From positions 15,962,020-16,026,019 of the forward strand of contig NC_051138.1 in the NCBI RefSeq assembly GCF_014839805.1: a stretch of DNA of 64,000 nt, read 5' to 3'. Made by a program: the position numbers and the translations under genes. This DNA comes from Manduca sexta. Lineage: Eukaryota; Arthropoda; Insecta; Lepidoptera; Sphingidae. Of the stretch, positions 44,336 to 58,232 are shown piece after piece (within the stretch, counting starts at the first letter, position 1; every line of letters starts with the position of its first letter). The notes under the pieces were generated by a model, which saw only the letters and a program-made list of their open reading frames with translations, was not told the DNA's origin and searched no databases.

Positions 44336-47300
44336 AAGGTCATAAAACACTCGGTTTTATAAAAATACACTCGCCTCACGCAGCAAATCTCTAACCGCAT
44401 CCAAACTGGTTCAGCACTACGGTACACAGTATGTCAATTTCAAGTAATTGCACTAGTTATTGCATTCGAACCTTGATCTCTGCGTTATTAAAGTTACATT
44501 AGCTTCATTCAACCATTACTTTAATGTAAAAACAGGAAAGATGAATGTTCTTAATTCAGGGTAGGAATAAAAATGTTATGTTTTCGCGTAGTATGGTTTG
44601 TTATATTTCTATATCAGATGGATTAATCATTATTGCCAGGCGATTCGTAAAAACTAAGGTAAATTGTTTCGGAGATGTGTTTGATGCGTCCACCCTAAAA
44701 AGGGCTGGAGTAATGATGTGCATAAGATGAAGTGGTTGGAATTGATAGCACATGCCGATTTTGTTTTGATTACTGAAATCTGTAGAGATTGTTACACATT
44801 GATATTGTATAAATAAGAATATATGCAATCTTTCAACCGAATCAAATGATGATCTGTCGTTTCTCATTCTTCAACCAGCTTTGTCGTGAATGTCGTCTGT
44901 TGTAGGTAACGTGAAAGATTTACATTCCAATATAAAATGCAATGATAAAATGTCTTTAGTTATATAAGCGACTTTATTTAAGTAATAAATATTCTCATGT
45001 ACCTTCACTTATCACAATCGAAACTATGTTTCCCTACGTGATGAATAATACATTGTTTTATTTTACATTTACGAAAACAATTATAAAGAGTAATCGAGTT
45101 TCTCTGCCTATGTTGAAATAACTACCACTATGTGCACAATTTTTACCAAAGTTACGTCAGAAAATAGCTCTTAAGGTTCACAATGGTCATCAAATACTTT
45201 GGTACAGTCACTAAAATAGCTGACCAAATTCGATATGGCCTTAAGTTATTAATACAACAATATACTTATAAATATTCACTTCCAAAGTCATGAAATGTCT
45301 GTTAAAAGCAATATGATTCACAGAGCTATTTAGTTATAGAATCGAATGTCCCACAGGCACCGAGGTCGTCTAAAGAAAACAAAAGTAGCTCGTACGTTTC
45401 TGAGAATGTCGTAACAAAACATACAAACTTGCAGATATGCGGGGCATTCCGTTACTCGCAGAAATCCAGTTAAATACAAAACAGGTGCCTTGTAGTATAC
45501 ACATACCATTTTGAGTGGCTGAGTATTTAGTGTCCATTATTTATGATCAACTAGCTATTGGTTGCGGTTATGCTCGCATTAGTGCTGGAAAAAATGTGAT
45601 ATAATTCACAAACCAAAAATTTTTTTGATATGCCGTATACTTTTACATAATACTTATTTACGACATAATGTAGAAATTCGAGTCTAACTAGATTCGGATC
45701 CTTCTTTCAACTCAGCATTCCGTATCATTACCTTCTAAGATGTAGTCGCTTTCGCTTCTAAGATGTTGCCATACTCGGGTAAATATGGTTCCATACATTC
45801 AAGATTATATGTGAAAGTAGTTCAACCTTCCCATCGCCACGTTGTTTCTAATGGGTAGGCAGGAACGTTATTACTAAAACGTCAGCCTCAGTCATCGATC
45901 TTCGCGAATTTGAATACCCCACACTTAGCAAAAACCATTTAATTTTGTTCACAAAATTAGATGTTTCTTATCTTCATTTGGGTGGCGCGAAAGGTAATAT
46001 AATCTAAGGTTTGATGAAGTTAAAAAGATATATCTTGACCTCTCTACAGTACTCGTTCTTGTACATTAACCGGCTCAATATAAAATTGTTATATCCACAG
46101 CAGTAAACTAAGGTGCAAAATATTTATTAGTACCTAATTATTGAACCTATGTCATCGTTAAAGAACATAATGCGTACCATAAAGTAATTTACATGTAATA
46201 TTTTATTCATACGCTAAGGTCAATCACGTAAACCCATGACCTATTTCTATTCCAGACTTAATTAGTCGTAAATATACAGCGACGACTACAAATTAAACAC
46301 TAGCAGTAATGGCTGACGTTCATGGAGTTATTTTAATTCATTCACAATAAAATTAATTATTTCAAAATAAGTACTTAAAAATAAATTGTAATTTTTTATG
46401 CAAATTGAATTTAAGTAATTTGTAATTAAATATTTTATGTTTATTTAATGTTTGAATAGTAAATAAAAATGCTATAAACTTCACAAATTAAAAAGACATA
46501 AAATTTAATTGGTTTTGAATGAATTAATTTGTGCATATTTTGATTCAATGAATTCTAAGTTTAGTGAACGTGCATCGGCTTATCTTATCAGCTGATCTGT
46601 TGACCGCATTCAGCGACTGATTATTATACTTCAGATATGTTTTAAGCATAGCAATGGCACTGGGATAGACCATGTTCTGGATTAACATACCTATAGAGTT
46701 CTAATAAAAAAAGCAGGGTAATTTTGACATAGTATTATGAAATGAAACCTCATACTTATCTTGTTGAAAATAACACTTAACTCGAACGCTAGATATCAAA
46801 TAAAAAATGAGTCTCGAAAAAAAAATACCAAAACAAAGTAACTTTAATTTAGACTCTCTCATGCTACTACTACTAATCTAAGAAAATTCGTCACAGCGTC
46901 AATTTCACACTTGACGCACACGCCATAACTACAAAATGACCAAAATCTAAAAGTAAGTAAATTGGGATTTTTGGTGCACAATATTTGTCATACAGGGTCG
47001 ATATTTTGACAACGTTTTCAGAGATAAAAAAAAAATATATGGTTTCATTTAAACGACATGAAATAGAAATTAAAATCCTTTATTGGAGAATGGAGGTACT
47101 AAATATACAAGTGGTTTTTAAATATAAAAATGTTCCAATATATTCAACCTGGATAGGAACCGGTGTACAATACTACTATAAAACAGAGTGCTACTACTTT
47201 TACGTGGTTTTTTTCTTATGTATAATATAAAATATGGTTCACAGTAATATTCTTATACCATTTACAATATTCTATGCAGAACAGAAGTCGTCATACTAAT

Positions 47301-47907
47301 CTATGTATTAAAATTGCAAAACTTAACGATAAATTTATTTAAAGTCAGAGTACTTATTCCTTAATGCTATAAAACAATTTGATAAAAGCCAATTATTAAT
47401 TTTATTTTAAAGTGATGACAAGGTATTATTTTTTTTGTCGAATGGTAATTTATTGTAAATTTTATTGCCTTAACATGTTGCTACTAAGCATTACAGACCT
47501 GCATTTGGGATAGTATATAAGATGCTTATGCATGATTCCTGATGGAGTAGAATTGGTATACCATCTGCACAATCATTCCGCTAAACATGAGAGGCCAAGT
47601 AACATTAGCTATTGCCTGTCATTGGTCGCCAACCTTCGGCCCGCGTTCAACTCTCTTTATTACCTCATTAATTAGATTTGTAGTAGTACACTATATTACT
47701 ATGTTAGGAAACGTGACTTCTGTTTACACTATTGGTGACTGACCTGACATTAAAATATACTATATCTAAACTCTTAAAAATTAGACAACAAATAATGTAT
47801 GGTGAACTCAAAATATTTTAAGGTTTTATAGATGAGAGACGTCATCATAGTATTTTTTTTTGATGTATCTACAATGAAGCTGATGGCATAGGTAGGTATG
47901 TACGGTG
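44336..47907. other. Upstream intergenic DNA
   Basis: Mostly unique AT-rich sequence. At 45204 TACAGTCACTAAAATAGCTG resembles the MITE end at 30294, and at 45551 CTAGCTATTGGTTGCGGTTA resembles a Helitron-like 3' end on the minus strand; neither is complete. No exon recognised. Confidence 0.4.
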
Positions 47908-48215
47908 TTTTTTTTTATTTCTTTGAATGACGAGACGAGCTTGCCGTTCGCCTGATGGTAAGCGATACGACCGCCCATAAACAGATACACCATCCAACAC
48001 CTTGAATTACAAAGTATTTTTGATATTCCACCGCGCTCGCCATCCTGAAACATGAGATGTTTAGTCTCATTATGTCCAGTAGTTATACTGGCTACAATGT
48101 TCTTCAAACCGGAACACGACAATGACAATACACTGCTGCTTGGCGTCAGATAAAGACATTACGGTGGTACTTAACCAGACGGTCTCTCACATATGAAAGA
48201 CTTGCCACCAGTAAC
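47908..48215 (+). mobile_element. SINE-like family C copy, near full length
   Basis: GACGAGACGAGCTTGCCGTT, ACACCATCCAACACCTTGAA, GGCTACAATGTTCTTCAAAC and a right end with ACATATGAAAGACTTGCCAC then CAGTAA. Other copies: 29428-29572, 31768-32078 and 56405-56520. Confidence 0.8.
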
Positions 48216-48784
48216 TGTAATGTACTGTAAGTGTAATCAAAAACAAGAATGAATAAGAGATCTTGCGTTCCTCAACGTTTGCCATACGGGACTGTTTTAC
48301 TGCTCGTTAAAAGGTGCTATTATGACCGGATTTTCAAAATGTGAACTATGATCTAGCAAATAAGAGAGCAAATGGAATTTTCATTACATCGAGTTTTATT
48401 CACCAAATAACAGCGGAAATGGATGGCACACATATGGTAAGTGTAAGCCCTTAATCTGACATACTCGATTAGAAGAGATTTCTAAATTAAGATCCTATTT
48501 GTTAAAAGCCTGTGATGTATAATATTATTCGCTTTTAGGCCTAAACTGACTACAAGTGGACATGATGGTGAGTTCAGTGCGGGTCAAATCTGATTACGAT
48601 AAACGAGATGTGACAGTCTTGTTTATCGCAATCTCTGTGCTGACCCAGTAACTGGATATTCGTGAGATGACGTACACTATATTAGTCATCATCATACCAC
48701 CGTGCCTTACCCAGAAGTATAGACAGTTTTGAAGCTATTTCAAATGAATACGACATGGGAAGTGCAGCCTATTGTTACATGACT

Positions 48785-49010
48785 GTCTCAGTGGCGTAGT
48801 TTTATGCGTACACGGTACGAGTACGACTAACACGGGGATCGAATGCCAGGTCGGGTAAAAAATTATGACTAGGTTTTTCATTTTAAAAATTACTCAGTGG
48901 CAGCTCGGAGGTTGAAAATTGGCATGGAAAGTCGTTGGTCCTGCGCCTGATTTCTCTCCCGTCATGTCGGATTGCCGTCTCACCGGACTATGGGAGTGAA
49001 AATTAAAGTT
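48785..49010 (+). mobile_element. tRNA-derived SINE (family F)
   Basis: An A-box-like TCAGTGGCGTAGTTTTATGC and a B-box-like GGGGATCGAATGCC form the head; the body has GGCAGCTCGGAGGTTG and TGATTTCTCTCCCGTCATGT then CGGATTGC. The body recurs at 63455-63670. A second head-only fragment (GCCTCGGTGGCGTAGTTGTA) at 49112 is followed by a (GT)n run. Confidence 0.65.
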
Positions 49011-51754
49011 ATAAATTCAAACATGTCCATGTTCACACCATTTCTTAATACAAATTTGAGATCTACGCTATGTGATTTGTGCGTTTCTGTATTTCCACCT
49101 GCTATAGATTGGCTGCCTCGGTGGCGTAGTTGTACTGCGTGTGTGTGTGTGTGTGTGTATAGATTGGACCATGTTTGAAATTTATCGTTTCATTTTTAAT
49201 GTTCGATGGTGTTGCTACTGTACATTATTACCGAACATTTAAACACAACTTGACAAATTGTAAAATCAATAAAATGTTGGCAATCCACGACGAACGCACT
49301 AAAATTCGTAAACATATTTATTGCGGCGACCCACATCTGCAACGACTTCCCATGGCTGTAATATTGAAACAAATCACCGAGTTACCAGGAACGCGAGTAA
49401 ATGTGCGATAAATTTCAAATTTCACGCCGCATCACAGATCCTGGCTTCTGTGTTTATAAATGGTGTTATTTTAAACAAATACGGGAATTCTATAGAGTTC
49501 CTAGTCGGAGGAAAGTAGTACAAGGGTGTACCGAAAGATGGCGCTATATCTTGAGCTGTAATATAGTTCTAAAGGACTAGGATCTAGGCTGTATTCATTT
49601 CGTTACTACTTACCCTTTTGGGTATAAAATGTACGAGAGTATTAAATAAAATTCTTTATGAGTATTGTTTAAGTTACATTGAATAAATTCATAGAAAAAA
49701 ATACGAAAATGCTTTTTGTTTCTGCATATAACACTGCAAGTTTTAGTTACCATTTGCCGAGTATTTTAAATGTAGATAATTTAAATTTTGTCGATAGCGG
49801 CAACATGGATTGGCCACGTTTGTATTATCTATATATTACACCAGTCCAGTTTAACTCAGTCTTTACCAAAGCAATTTACATAAATATCAAACAATAGAAT
49901 ACTACGATGTAATTATAGTATAATTATAACAATATACAACCCACACGCATACCGTAGAAGTAAACATGCCATAAAGTTCCTGCGCTGGCGCCGACATAAG
50001 AAAAATCATTAAATATTACTACATTACTTTTTATTGCCGCTATATCGTAAATAATTACTGTCGCGACATCAAGGTCTCGGTTATTAGCTAAGTTTGTTTA
50101 CTGATCCCACCCTTTAGGTATTTATTTTTTATAGAAGGAACAACTATCTTTCTCGTGTGAAAAGATTCTCGGCTCCCCAATAGTTGCAACGTTATCTAAA
50201 ACAAAATTTCGGTACGTTAATTTTAGTATTTTCAACTAATGTTTTAAATTGGAATAAAAAATACACATACAATCATGATATAATATGTACTACGTACTAG
50301 ATTTGGCGTTCCGAACATTCACTGTGTACAACTGTTTTGAACTGATATCCATTCAAACTGACTTTAGTATGGTCAATATTGACAGCTTGTGATTGTGTAC
50401 GGATTGACGTTCATGATATAAGAACACGAGTCTAAGTGTAAACCTGGATTTGATTAAAAAATAATAGTCAAATAAATAAAATTATTTGTTGTTCAAGTGA
50501 ATAAATAGGTCATAACAGTGACGTTTTTATTTCCATTTTGGTTCAGATTTTGAACAAATAGTTTATATGGACGTTCTTGTCTATAGAATATACGTTAATG
50601 CATACACTGTTGTTCGACGGCAAAAATAAACAAAGCGAACCTACCTAAACGGACTCACGCGTATTAGTAAAATAAATCAAACGATTGTACCTATTTAATT
50701 ATACAGAAAAGTAAACGCAGTCGTGTGCTAATACTAGTGTAGTATCAACTCTAGGGGTCACCCCACACAGGCCGTTTATCATGTCCCGACCCCGAGGTCG
50801 CGCCTGTCTGTAACTAGACAGGGTCAGTTCCTGTGAACATGTCTGATGCTTGACGTTGGGTTCTTTTGTAAGGGTATGTGATTTGGATAGTGTTACTTAA
50901 TTTTGTTGTGGGAATGGTATAGTATGTGAGCGATATGAAAGAGAGGTGGATGACAGACGTAGTTGGGATTTGTCTGATTGACGACAAATAAGAGGCGGAC
51001 GTTGGAAAAATAATAAAACAAATAATTACTCCGAAACTATGTTTAATAGTAAAAATAATGTCTAGGTTGAAAGCTTGCGATGTAGTTCTACATTTAATTA
51101 AATCAGAACCCAAAAGACTGGCTGCCTGACTTCAAGACGCTGTGAGCTCATTCTGCGTAGATCAGACTACCAACTATAAAAAAATTAAAAAGTTGTATAA
51201 TTGTAAAATGTACGTAGATATTGTAATATTGACTCTACGGATGACCAAGACCCCCCCCCCCCCCTCAGGATCACGAAGGCTACAAAGTCTACGAAACGTA
51301 AATATAAAAAACTAGATAAAATCCGAAAAATTATTTAATTTTAATGACTAACATTCGCGTAAACACCAAACAATCATTATAGTCTCTTGCAAACTCTTTT
51401 GGATCGTCATGAATCAACCATCGCATCGCAACGTGGTATGATCTTACTGTTCTCATATAATCAAAGCCGTTGTTTGGATATTTGGTAGAAATAAACGCAA
51501 AATCCGCTAAATGGATTTGACTAAATTTGGCGTACTTCAAGACCCTGACTAGGACGGTATAAAAACCGGTAACTTAAGCACACTACACCATGAGGATGTT
51601 TTGTACCTAAGTAAGTACCTAAGTGTAGCACCACTACGGTACAAAATCCTCCATCACTCGGTAGTCTAGTTATTAGCCGTTTCTTATAACTGGATATAAA
51701 TAATGATATAATGTCGATCGACGTTGTGTATAAATTATGTCGCACCAATGTGTT
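49011..51754. other. Upstream intergenic DNA
   Basis: Holds a SINE head fragment and (GT)n near 49112-49160, and a run of 14 C at 51251-51264. Short plus-strand frames at 49175-49518 and a 99-codon minus frame at 50814-51113 have no family signature. Confidence 0.4.
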
Positions 51755-51999
51755 GGCACACATCTCTGACTTTTCTAGTCATGTGTGTATTCTTTGTGAA
51801 TTATCGCTTGCTTTAACGGTGAAGGAAAACATCGTGAGGAAACCTGTATACCTGGGAAGTTTCTATAGGAATTTTGAAATTGTGTGAAATCTACCAATCC
51901 ACACGAGGCCAGCGTGGTGGACTAGGGCCTTATCAGTAGTAAATAGAGGAGGCCCATGCTCAGCAGTGGGACAGTGGGCAGGGCTGATATTATTATTAG
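51755..51999 (+). mobile_element. Family A SINE, 5' truncated
   Basis: CACATCTCTGACTTTTCTAG, GGTGAAGGAAAACATCGTGA and CAGGGCTGATATTATTATTA match the body and tail of family A; the tRNA-like head is missing. Confidence 0.8.
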
Positions 52000-52577
52000 T
52001 GTTGCACTAACAAATAGTATAATATCAGAATACTACTTACTAGTTTTGTTTACATTTGTTTTCTCTACACTAATTTCCGCAAACACATTGTTTTGCATAA
52101 CTATTGTTAACTAAAACAATATGTTTTCTGAAATAACTTGTTTCATCAGAATACTCGTACGGCCCGTTGTGTAGTTCCAGGAACGTTCGCGGCCAGAGCT
52201 CTCGTTCAACAATGTAGATGTTCTTAGAACATTTATTCCTCAGAAGTTATGATCGATACAATTGAGATACAATTTGTTTCTTTTTTATTGCATGGAGGCG
52301 AGCTGATGCCCTTTATGGTCCCATGGATGTAGCTCTGCCAAGGGCATAGTTAGTGACTGTATACTAAATGAAATGAGAGATAAAATTATAGACTTCAGTG
52401 GTGAATGTGTGAAACTTTCTAAAAGGGAACCCGACACAACATAATATAGGTAATAATATGCATAAATGCCGTCTGCAAATCAAATGCTAATTAGATTTTT
52501 ACATATATTACGAAAGAGAAGTCAGCAGGAATAAGGTTATATGGACTCTCCACCATTGATAGATATGCTTCTAACTT
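52000..52577. other. Intergenic stretch
   Basis: No gene or repeat recognised. Confidence 0.35.
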
Positions 52578-52770
52578 ATGTTGCTAGTGGTAGGATATTC
52601 GCAAACCCCGTGATTGTGTCGCGTTTTGTGATCAGCCTGTATAATGTTTCAAACAGGAATAATTGTATGGACTGGCGAGGGATAACCATCTCTCGTCACA
52701 CGACACTAAACCTAATTCCGCTTACCATCAGGTGAAGTGGGGTCACTTTGACGTGCCCCATCTAAAAAAA
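52578..52770 (+). mobile_element. Family B SINE-like copy, internally deleted
   Basis: TTGCTAGTGGTAGGATATTC at the left, GACTGGCGAGGGATAACCAT in the middle and CCGCTTACCATCAGGTGAAG at the right. It lacks part of the ATATCCGCCC segment. Confidence 0.65.
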
Positions 52771-54103
52771 TACAGGGGAATGGAATGCCTTATTAGGCAA
52801 GGTATTGCTTTTTCATACGCAACTAATACTATTTATACTTTATATTTGAAACTCTTTATTGTATTTCTAAAGTATGTTGTGTACGTTATTACAGTGCGCG
52901 TATGTTATGCAGTATATTTTAATTATTAATAATAATGTAGTAATCTAAAATGATACCCTGAATACAAGCTTACTTTTTTGTTCGGCGCATATTTATTTAG
53001 TTTCAATATTAGATGATTACTAACGTACGATTTCGCACTTCAAATAATTCTTCATTGTCAATATTCTTGGAATCCCTCTAATTGAAAGTAATAAAATGTA
53101 TTTTAGGTTGGTAATGAAATATGGAGAGCATGCTGTTGGCGCCAGCCCCAGAGCCGTGAAATCACAATTTGGCTCCACTTAACCATGCAGGGATTTGACT
53201 CATGCGCAAGCGCCGCCATTTCGAGTCTTTTTTTAGATTTTTTTGGTTTTGGACATGTTCATTTCGTCCTAATTTCGAGTTCTTTTTTATTTATAATACA
53301 AAAGAATTTGAAGTTGTTGGTTACGAGAATTCATTCGCTAATGGTATATGTGATTTAATGTCTACTTGCAACAAAGGTATCTGCGTAAACTTATAAAAAG
53401 ATTATTTTTTCTCTTATAAACTTATATATTATATATTGCACTAAGTTGAAAATTTATTACAAATGTTCGATGGTCTGGTGCTATTTCAAGTATGAAAGCT
53501 ATTTATGTCAATAATATTGTTCCTTATATCAACTTTCTGTAGACAAATATTCTATAGACACTAAATTAAGATTTCATAAAGAAAATTAAACAGATTTAGA
53601 TCAACTTGAAAGTTGTATTAACACTCAAGATAATCGACCCCAAAATAGCTTCCCTTCTTTTATCTATTCCTCTAACTATTAATGTAAGCACGCTGATGTT
53701 TACCTCTAATATGTTGAACGATTTAAGGAATACATTTTAGACTAATGACTATGTATGTAATGTATGTGAGACTTAACTTAATTAGCATTAGAACAGTTCT
53801 TATCCCATTATAAATCTTAGCATCGAGAAATCTCCAATGCAATATGATTCATTGGGAGGTTGACATCAGCAATCACTCCTCGGAGTTCCTTCGCAGACTT
53901 GATTGAGCCGTGACATCATCGTCTGCTGCATACAATTGGTAACATTGTAGACAATATGTCTGCTAATGGATAGTGTTGGAATGTGTCTGAAACAACTGTA
54001 GCTAAGTTTAATGCTTCTTGCTAATCTCTTATGATAGGTATTAAGTATATTTAAAAATAGCCAATGGATTTGCGAGCAGTACCGTTCGAAGTAGTATCAG
54101 GAT
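52771..54103. other. Intergenic stretch
   Basis: A GC-richer patch with GTTGGCGCCAGCCCCAGAGC lies near 53135. No coding or repeat structure recognised. Confidence 0.35.
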
Positions 54104-54345
54104 ACTTGCTGGTGGTAGGATGTATTTTATATCCGCCCGGCTAGTGACCACTGTAAATAAGGTGTTAAAACCCGCCATAATGGCCCAGGTAATTGTGTCG
54201 CGTTCCGGTATTAGCTTGTGTATATCATAAGCTGGAATAATTGTGTCGACTGCCAAGGTACTCATCTCTCGTCAGTCGATATTCTAATGGACCCTCTCTC
54301 CACTTACCATCAGGAGCAGAGGGGTTTCTTTGCCGTAGATTTATA
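54104..54345 (+). mobile_element. Family B SINE-like copy
   Basis: CTTGCTGGTGGTAGGATGTA, ATTGTGTCGACTGCCAAGG and CCACTTACCATCAGGAGCAG in the standard order. Confidence 0.8.
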
Positions 54346-56404
54346 AAAAAACAAATACTGAAGTAACTGATAATTTTAATTTCTCGTTTTGTAAGTTTAA
54401 TGAATTCACTTCTGTTTGTTACAGTTGTTATGTCATGGATATTGGGAAACTATAAGAAACTTTCTAATAAAAACTTAGACTTAGAATAGGAAAAATAAAT
54501 AAAATTAAAAAACCTAGACTTAAAACAAAATTCGGAGATTGCACATTATTCTCATTAAGGAGATTGTATTCGTCGCCTTTCATTCAACCTTCGACTTATC
54601 ACGCGTTCTACCACATAAGCTGTCAAATATTAATAAAAACGTTCACATTGTTCTGAAATAGTCTCTATGTCAATCCGTTTTACTCTCCGCTAAGTTAAAA
54701 CAGTTTGTCTCCTTTAACTTAATTCTCTTTAAATTCTAGTAACATCTACATAATTATCTATTGCAGTAACAACATTCTCAGTAAATGTACCGACTTCGTG
54801 TTCATTCAGAGTTTAATATATCTATTAGTTGAATGGTGCTTTACCCTGGTCGGCGTAAGAGATACGTGCCCGAGGAGATAGACATCATTCATAAGTTCGC
54901 CACAGTTCAAAATGAACAGTAGCTAATTGCATATTTATTTTGAATTTCCTTGATAAAAAACTTTTTAAGTCAATTCTTCCTGTAGTACTGTAGTAATATG
55001 TTCACGTTTTGAAGACTATGAAGCCTTTATGGTCACAAGTCGGACTGAGGTTTTGGTCATTAGCAAGTGATTTACAATATCAACCTACATTTTATAATTA
55101 TATAACATCTTTTTGTTTTAGCTGTTAACGCTCCGATTTACGCAGAATGAGCTCACAGTGTCTAGTATTTAGTTACATATTTAGAAATTTCCTGATAAAG
55201 TTGTTTAAATCGGTTTATTGGTCTTGTAGGAATAAGTTGCTTAACGTTGGAGCCCACGGGGGACAACCTTCACTGGTACTGTCTGTGGTATATGCAAGGA
55301 TTAGTGTGAGATCTGCTAGGAATTGAAAATCCTGTATAAGTAGGTGTTTAGGTGAGACTACGGATGTAACAGTTAGATTATTTATAAATTAAGTAATGTT
55401 GTTTCCTTCACAAGCCCTCATCATATAGAATATTGTATTTATAGAACACAACGTTACCACAAAAGTCGAAGCATATAATTTAAATGCAACACGCAACATG
55501 CATGAATGTTGCACCAGAAAACACATCCTACTGCGAATGCAACTTTACCGTGGCATTGGTGTGGGGCCTCAAGACAGTCACGTGTCCGCCACATGTCTTA
55601 GGTCGACACCCTTTGCACCACCCTTTGTTTGCACCCCCAACTACCGTTATACCGAAGAGATAGAGTCTTCAATCGCCTGATCTATCCGCATTTTGCTACC
55701 AACTACAAACTGCAGACAGGATGGCATGTTGGGACCCACAATGGGAATTTTAATGATAATACCTCACCGTTTTCGGTTTAATTATTTGTTAAGCTAAACA
55801 GTATCCAGGGAATTCTCGTTGTGAACATGTTTGAGAAATTATAATAAAGATTACTCGGAGGTATGCAAAGATCGCGGTTGATATGGTCTTCCGCGTTGCT
55901 ATTGTCTGGATAACCTGTGTGCTGTTGAAATTAAACTATTTTTCGGATTTTATCGCGGTTTTTTATATTATAATTTTCTCCTGACTGCTCGAAGACTTTG
56001 CAACCTCCCATGGTCACGGTCTGTATTCTTTTTGTAACCTTCTTGATGGTGAGATGAGTTGATGTATACCTACTTACTCGAAAATTGGGAGCAATAGTGG
56101 TATTAGGTGATATTGTTATGCTGTAGATATGTTTGCAGTTCTAGGCAAGCTCGAACAGAGATGTACCAATGTCAAACAAACCACTAGTGTCAGTTTGCTG
56201 TTGCAGTTCACAGGGTATGAAGGTTATCCATAGGCCCAATCTCGTCCTCCGTGCCCTCTTCTTCATATTCTTTTCTTCGAAGTCGTAGGGTCGAGCCTGT
56301 TGCCTTTTGCTTCGCCTATATCTAAATATTTATGTACCATATAATATTATTACTTTATCTCACGCGGGAATCGAACCTGCAATACAACTAGGACAAATTC
56401 GCAG
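54346..56404. other. Intergenic stretch
   Basis: No family-level similarity was recognised in any frame, and no repeat with clear ends was found. Confidence 0.4.
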
Positions 56405-56520
56405 ACTTTTTTATTGCAGTTGAATGCAGAGACGAGCATACCGCTCGCCTGATGGTAAGCAATACGACCGCCCAAAAACATTAGCAACACCACATCAAAC
56501 TTGGAATCACAATATCTCTA
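56405..56520 (+). mobile_element. Family C SINE-like copy, truncated
   Basis: CAGAGACGAGCATACCGCTC, CCTGATGGTAAGCAATACGA and ACCGCCCAAAAACA match the left third of family C. Confidence 0.7.
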
Positions 56521-56805
56521 CTAATAAATTAATGTACAAGTACATCTGTATAGAATGAGTCCAGTGGTAGAAAATCAACCGTCGAATTGAATATATTTGT
56601 AGCACATATTATACATACATTTAATTCTTCCACACTCCGCTATATGATCTTTAATTGTTCCAAATTTGCTTCAAGGGTACAAAGTTTTTTTTTTACGTAG
56701 TGATATATAGATATCTCGTTTCTTCTGACGTTAAGTATCCTTCAACATACTATTAGGAGGGCCCGTGATTACATACAAAATGACTACTAAATTTGTTTTA
56801 ACTGA

Positions 56806-57124
56806 TTATAATAATAATATCAGCCCTGTATTATATCCTGTCCCACTGCTGGGCACGGACCTCCTCTACTACTGAGAGGAATTAGGCCTTAGTCCACCAC
56901 GCTGGCCTAGTGCGGATTGATAGACTTCACACAGCCTCAAAATTCCTTTAGACTATTTCTCAGGTATGCAGGTTTCCTTAAGATATTTTCCTTCACTCTT
57001 AAAGCAAGCGATAATTCACAAAAAACATGTTTTTTAGAAAAATTAGATTTGTGTGCCCTTAGGATTTGAACCTGCGGACATTGGTCTCGGCAGTTCCACA
57101 CCCAACTAGGCTATCGCCGCTTTT
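56806..57124 (-). mobile_element. Family A SINE, near full length
   Basis: The minus strand has the head GCGGCGATAGCCTAGTTGGG, the B box GCAGGTTCAAATCC, the body and the tail CAGGGCTGATATTATTATTA. Confidence 0.85.
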
Positions 57125-57829
57125 AGCTGATTGAAGAACATACAAATAGTAGGTCAACTGTTTACGATCCTATTGTTGGATACCAGCCAGATAACATACT
57201 ATTCGTGATTTTTCTCGGACATTTACTATGAATACTCAGTGATTATCAAAACGCTTTTATTGAAAAGTTATGCAATATTAGGAATATGGCGTTTAGTGTG
57301 AAATAGGCGTGACACAAAATCAGCTTCATCCAAAAAAAACTAGGTTAGATTCATAAAAAATCTAATGAATATTAAATCTATTTCCTTAATTTTCTATTTA
57401 GGGAAAGATCCAAGATATTAATTTGATTTTATTAAAATTATTATAACCTGGGGCAAATATTGTAGTATGTATTCACATAATATCTTATATTTTTTGTCGT
57501 GTTATTTCATCATCAACTGGGTATTTACAATCGTATGATAAAACCTGTATTTTGAGGCTAGTTCCAAAAAGTACTCAGTGCTCTTGGACCTGTATACATC
57601 TAGTAAGACAGATCAACATTATTCTGGCGACCGTCTAGAGATTCTATTGTTGATCAATTCAAAGGTAAAGGTCAAGTTTTTCGCACAAAACTTATGCATT
57701 AGGCACGAGTTACGCTCGTTTTCACAAAAAATATTATGAAGACGCACAATGCATACGAAGACACAGTTTCGCCAATTTCATAGTTTTCTATGGTTTTGTA
57801 TTACTGTGTTCTGACAGCCAACTGAAGTA
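57125..57829. other. Intergenic stretch
   Basis: AT-rich; no gene or complete repeat recognised. Confidence 0.35.
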
Positions 57830-57967
57830 CAGCTGTATCTAAATATTAACCAATCACAGCACCAATATGTCTACGGATTGCGAAGGCTGTTTTGCCGAAA
57901 GCAGTAGGAAACGAACTTAATATCGCAGCATTGCTCCATAATTAGCTAAGTAACGTTTGTGAATACG
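57830..57967 (-). mobile_element. Decayed Harbinger-type MITE
   Basis: AACCAATCACAGCACCAATA, GATTGCGAAGGCTG and CGCAGCATTGCTCCATAATT then AGCTAAGTAAC, GAATA follow the order of the intact MITE at 29583-29853, with both halves partly recognisable. A family B repeat follows within ~10 bp. Confidence 0.55.
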
Positions 57968-57975
57968 GGCTATAG

Positions 57976-58232
57976 GCTTTTGCTGGTGGTAGGATATATG
58001 TTATGTCCGCTCGGATAGCGACCACCATATACAAGACGTTAAAACCCGCCATAGTGGCCGACGTAAGTGAAGCGTTCCGGGATCAGCTTGTGTATATCCA
58101 GTTCCAACAGGCCGGCATTATTGTGTTGACTGCCAAGAGGTAATTATCTCCTGTCAGTCGACATTCTAGTGGACCCCACTCCTAATACCACTAAGAGCAG
58201 AGGGGTCACTTTGTCGTGTACGTATACAAAAA
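57976..58232 (+). mobile_element. Family B SINE-like copy
   Basis: TTTGCTGGTGGTAGGATATA, ATTGTGTTGACTGCCAAGAG and CACTCCTAATACCACTAAGA, ending before an A-run. Confidence 0.8.

Noticed and set aside
51251..51264. Run of 14 C as a possible functional G-tract
   Set aside because: A single homopolymer does not make a quadruplex motif; likely slippage or assembly length error.
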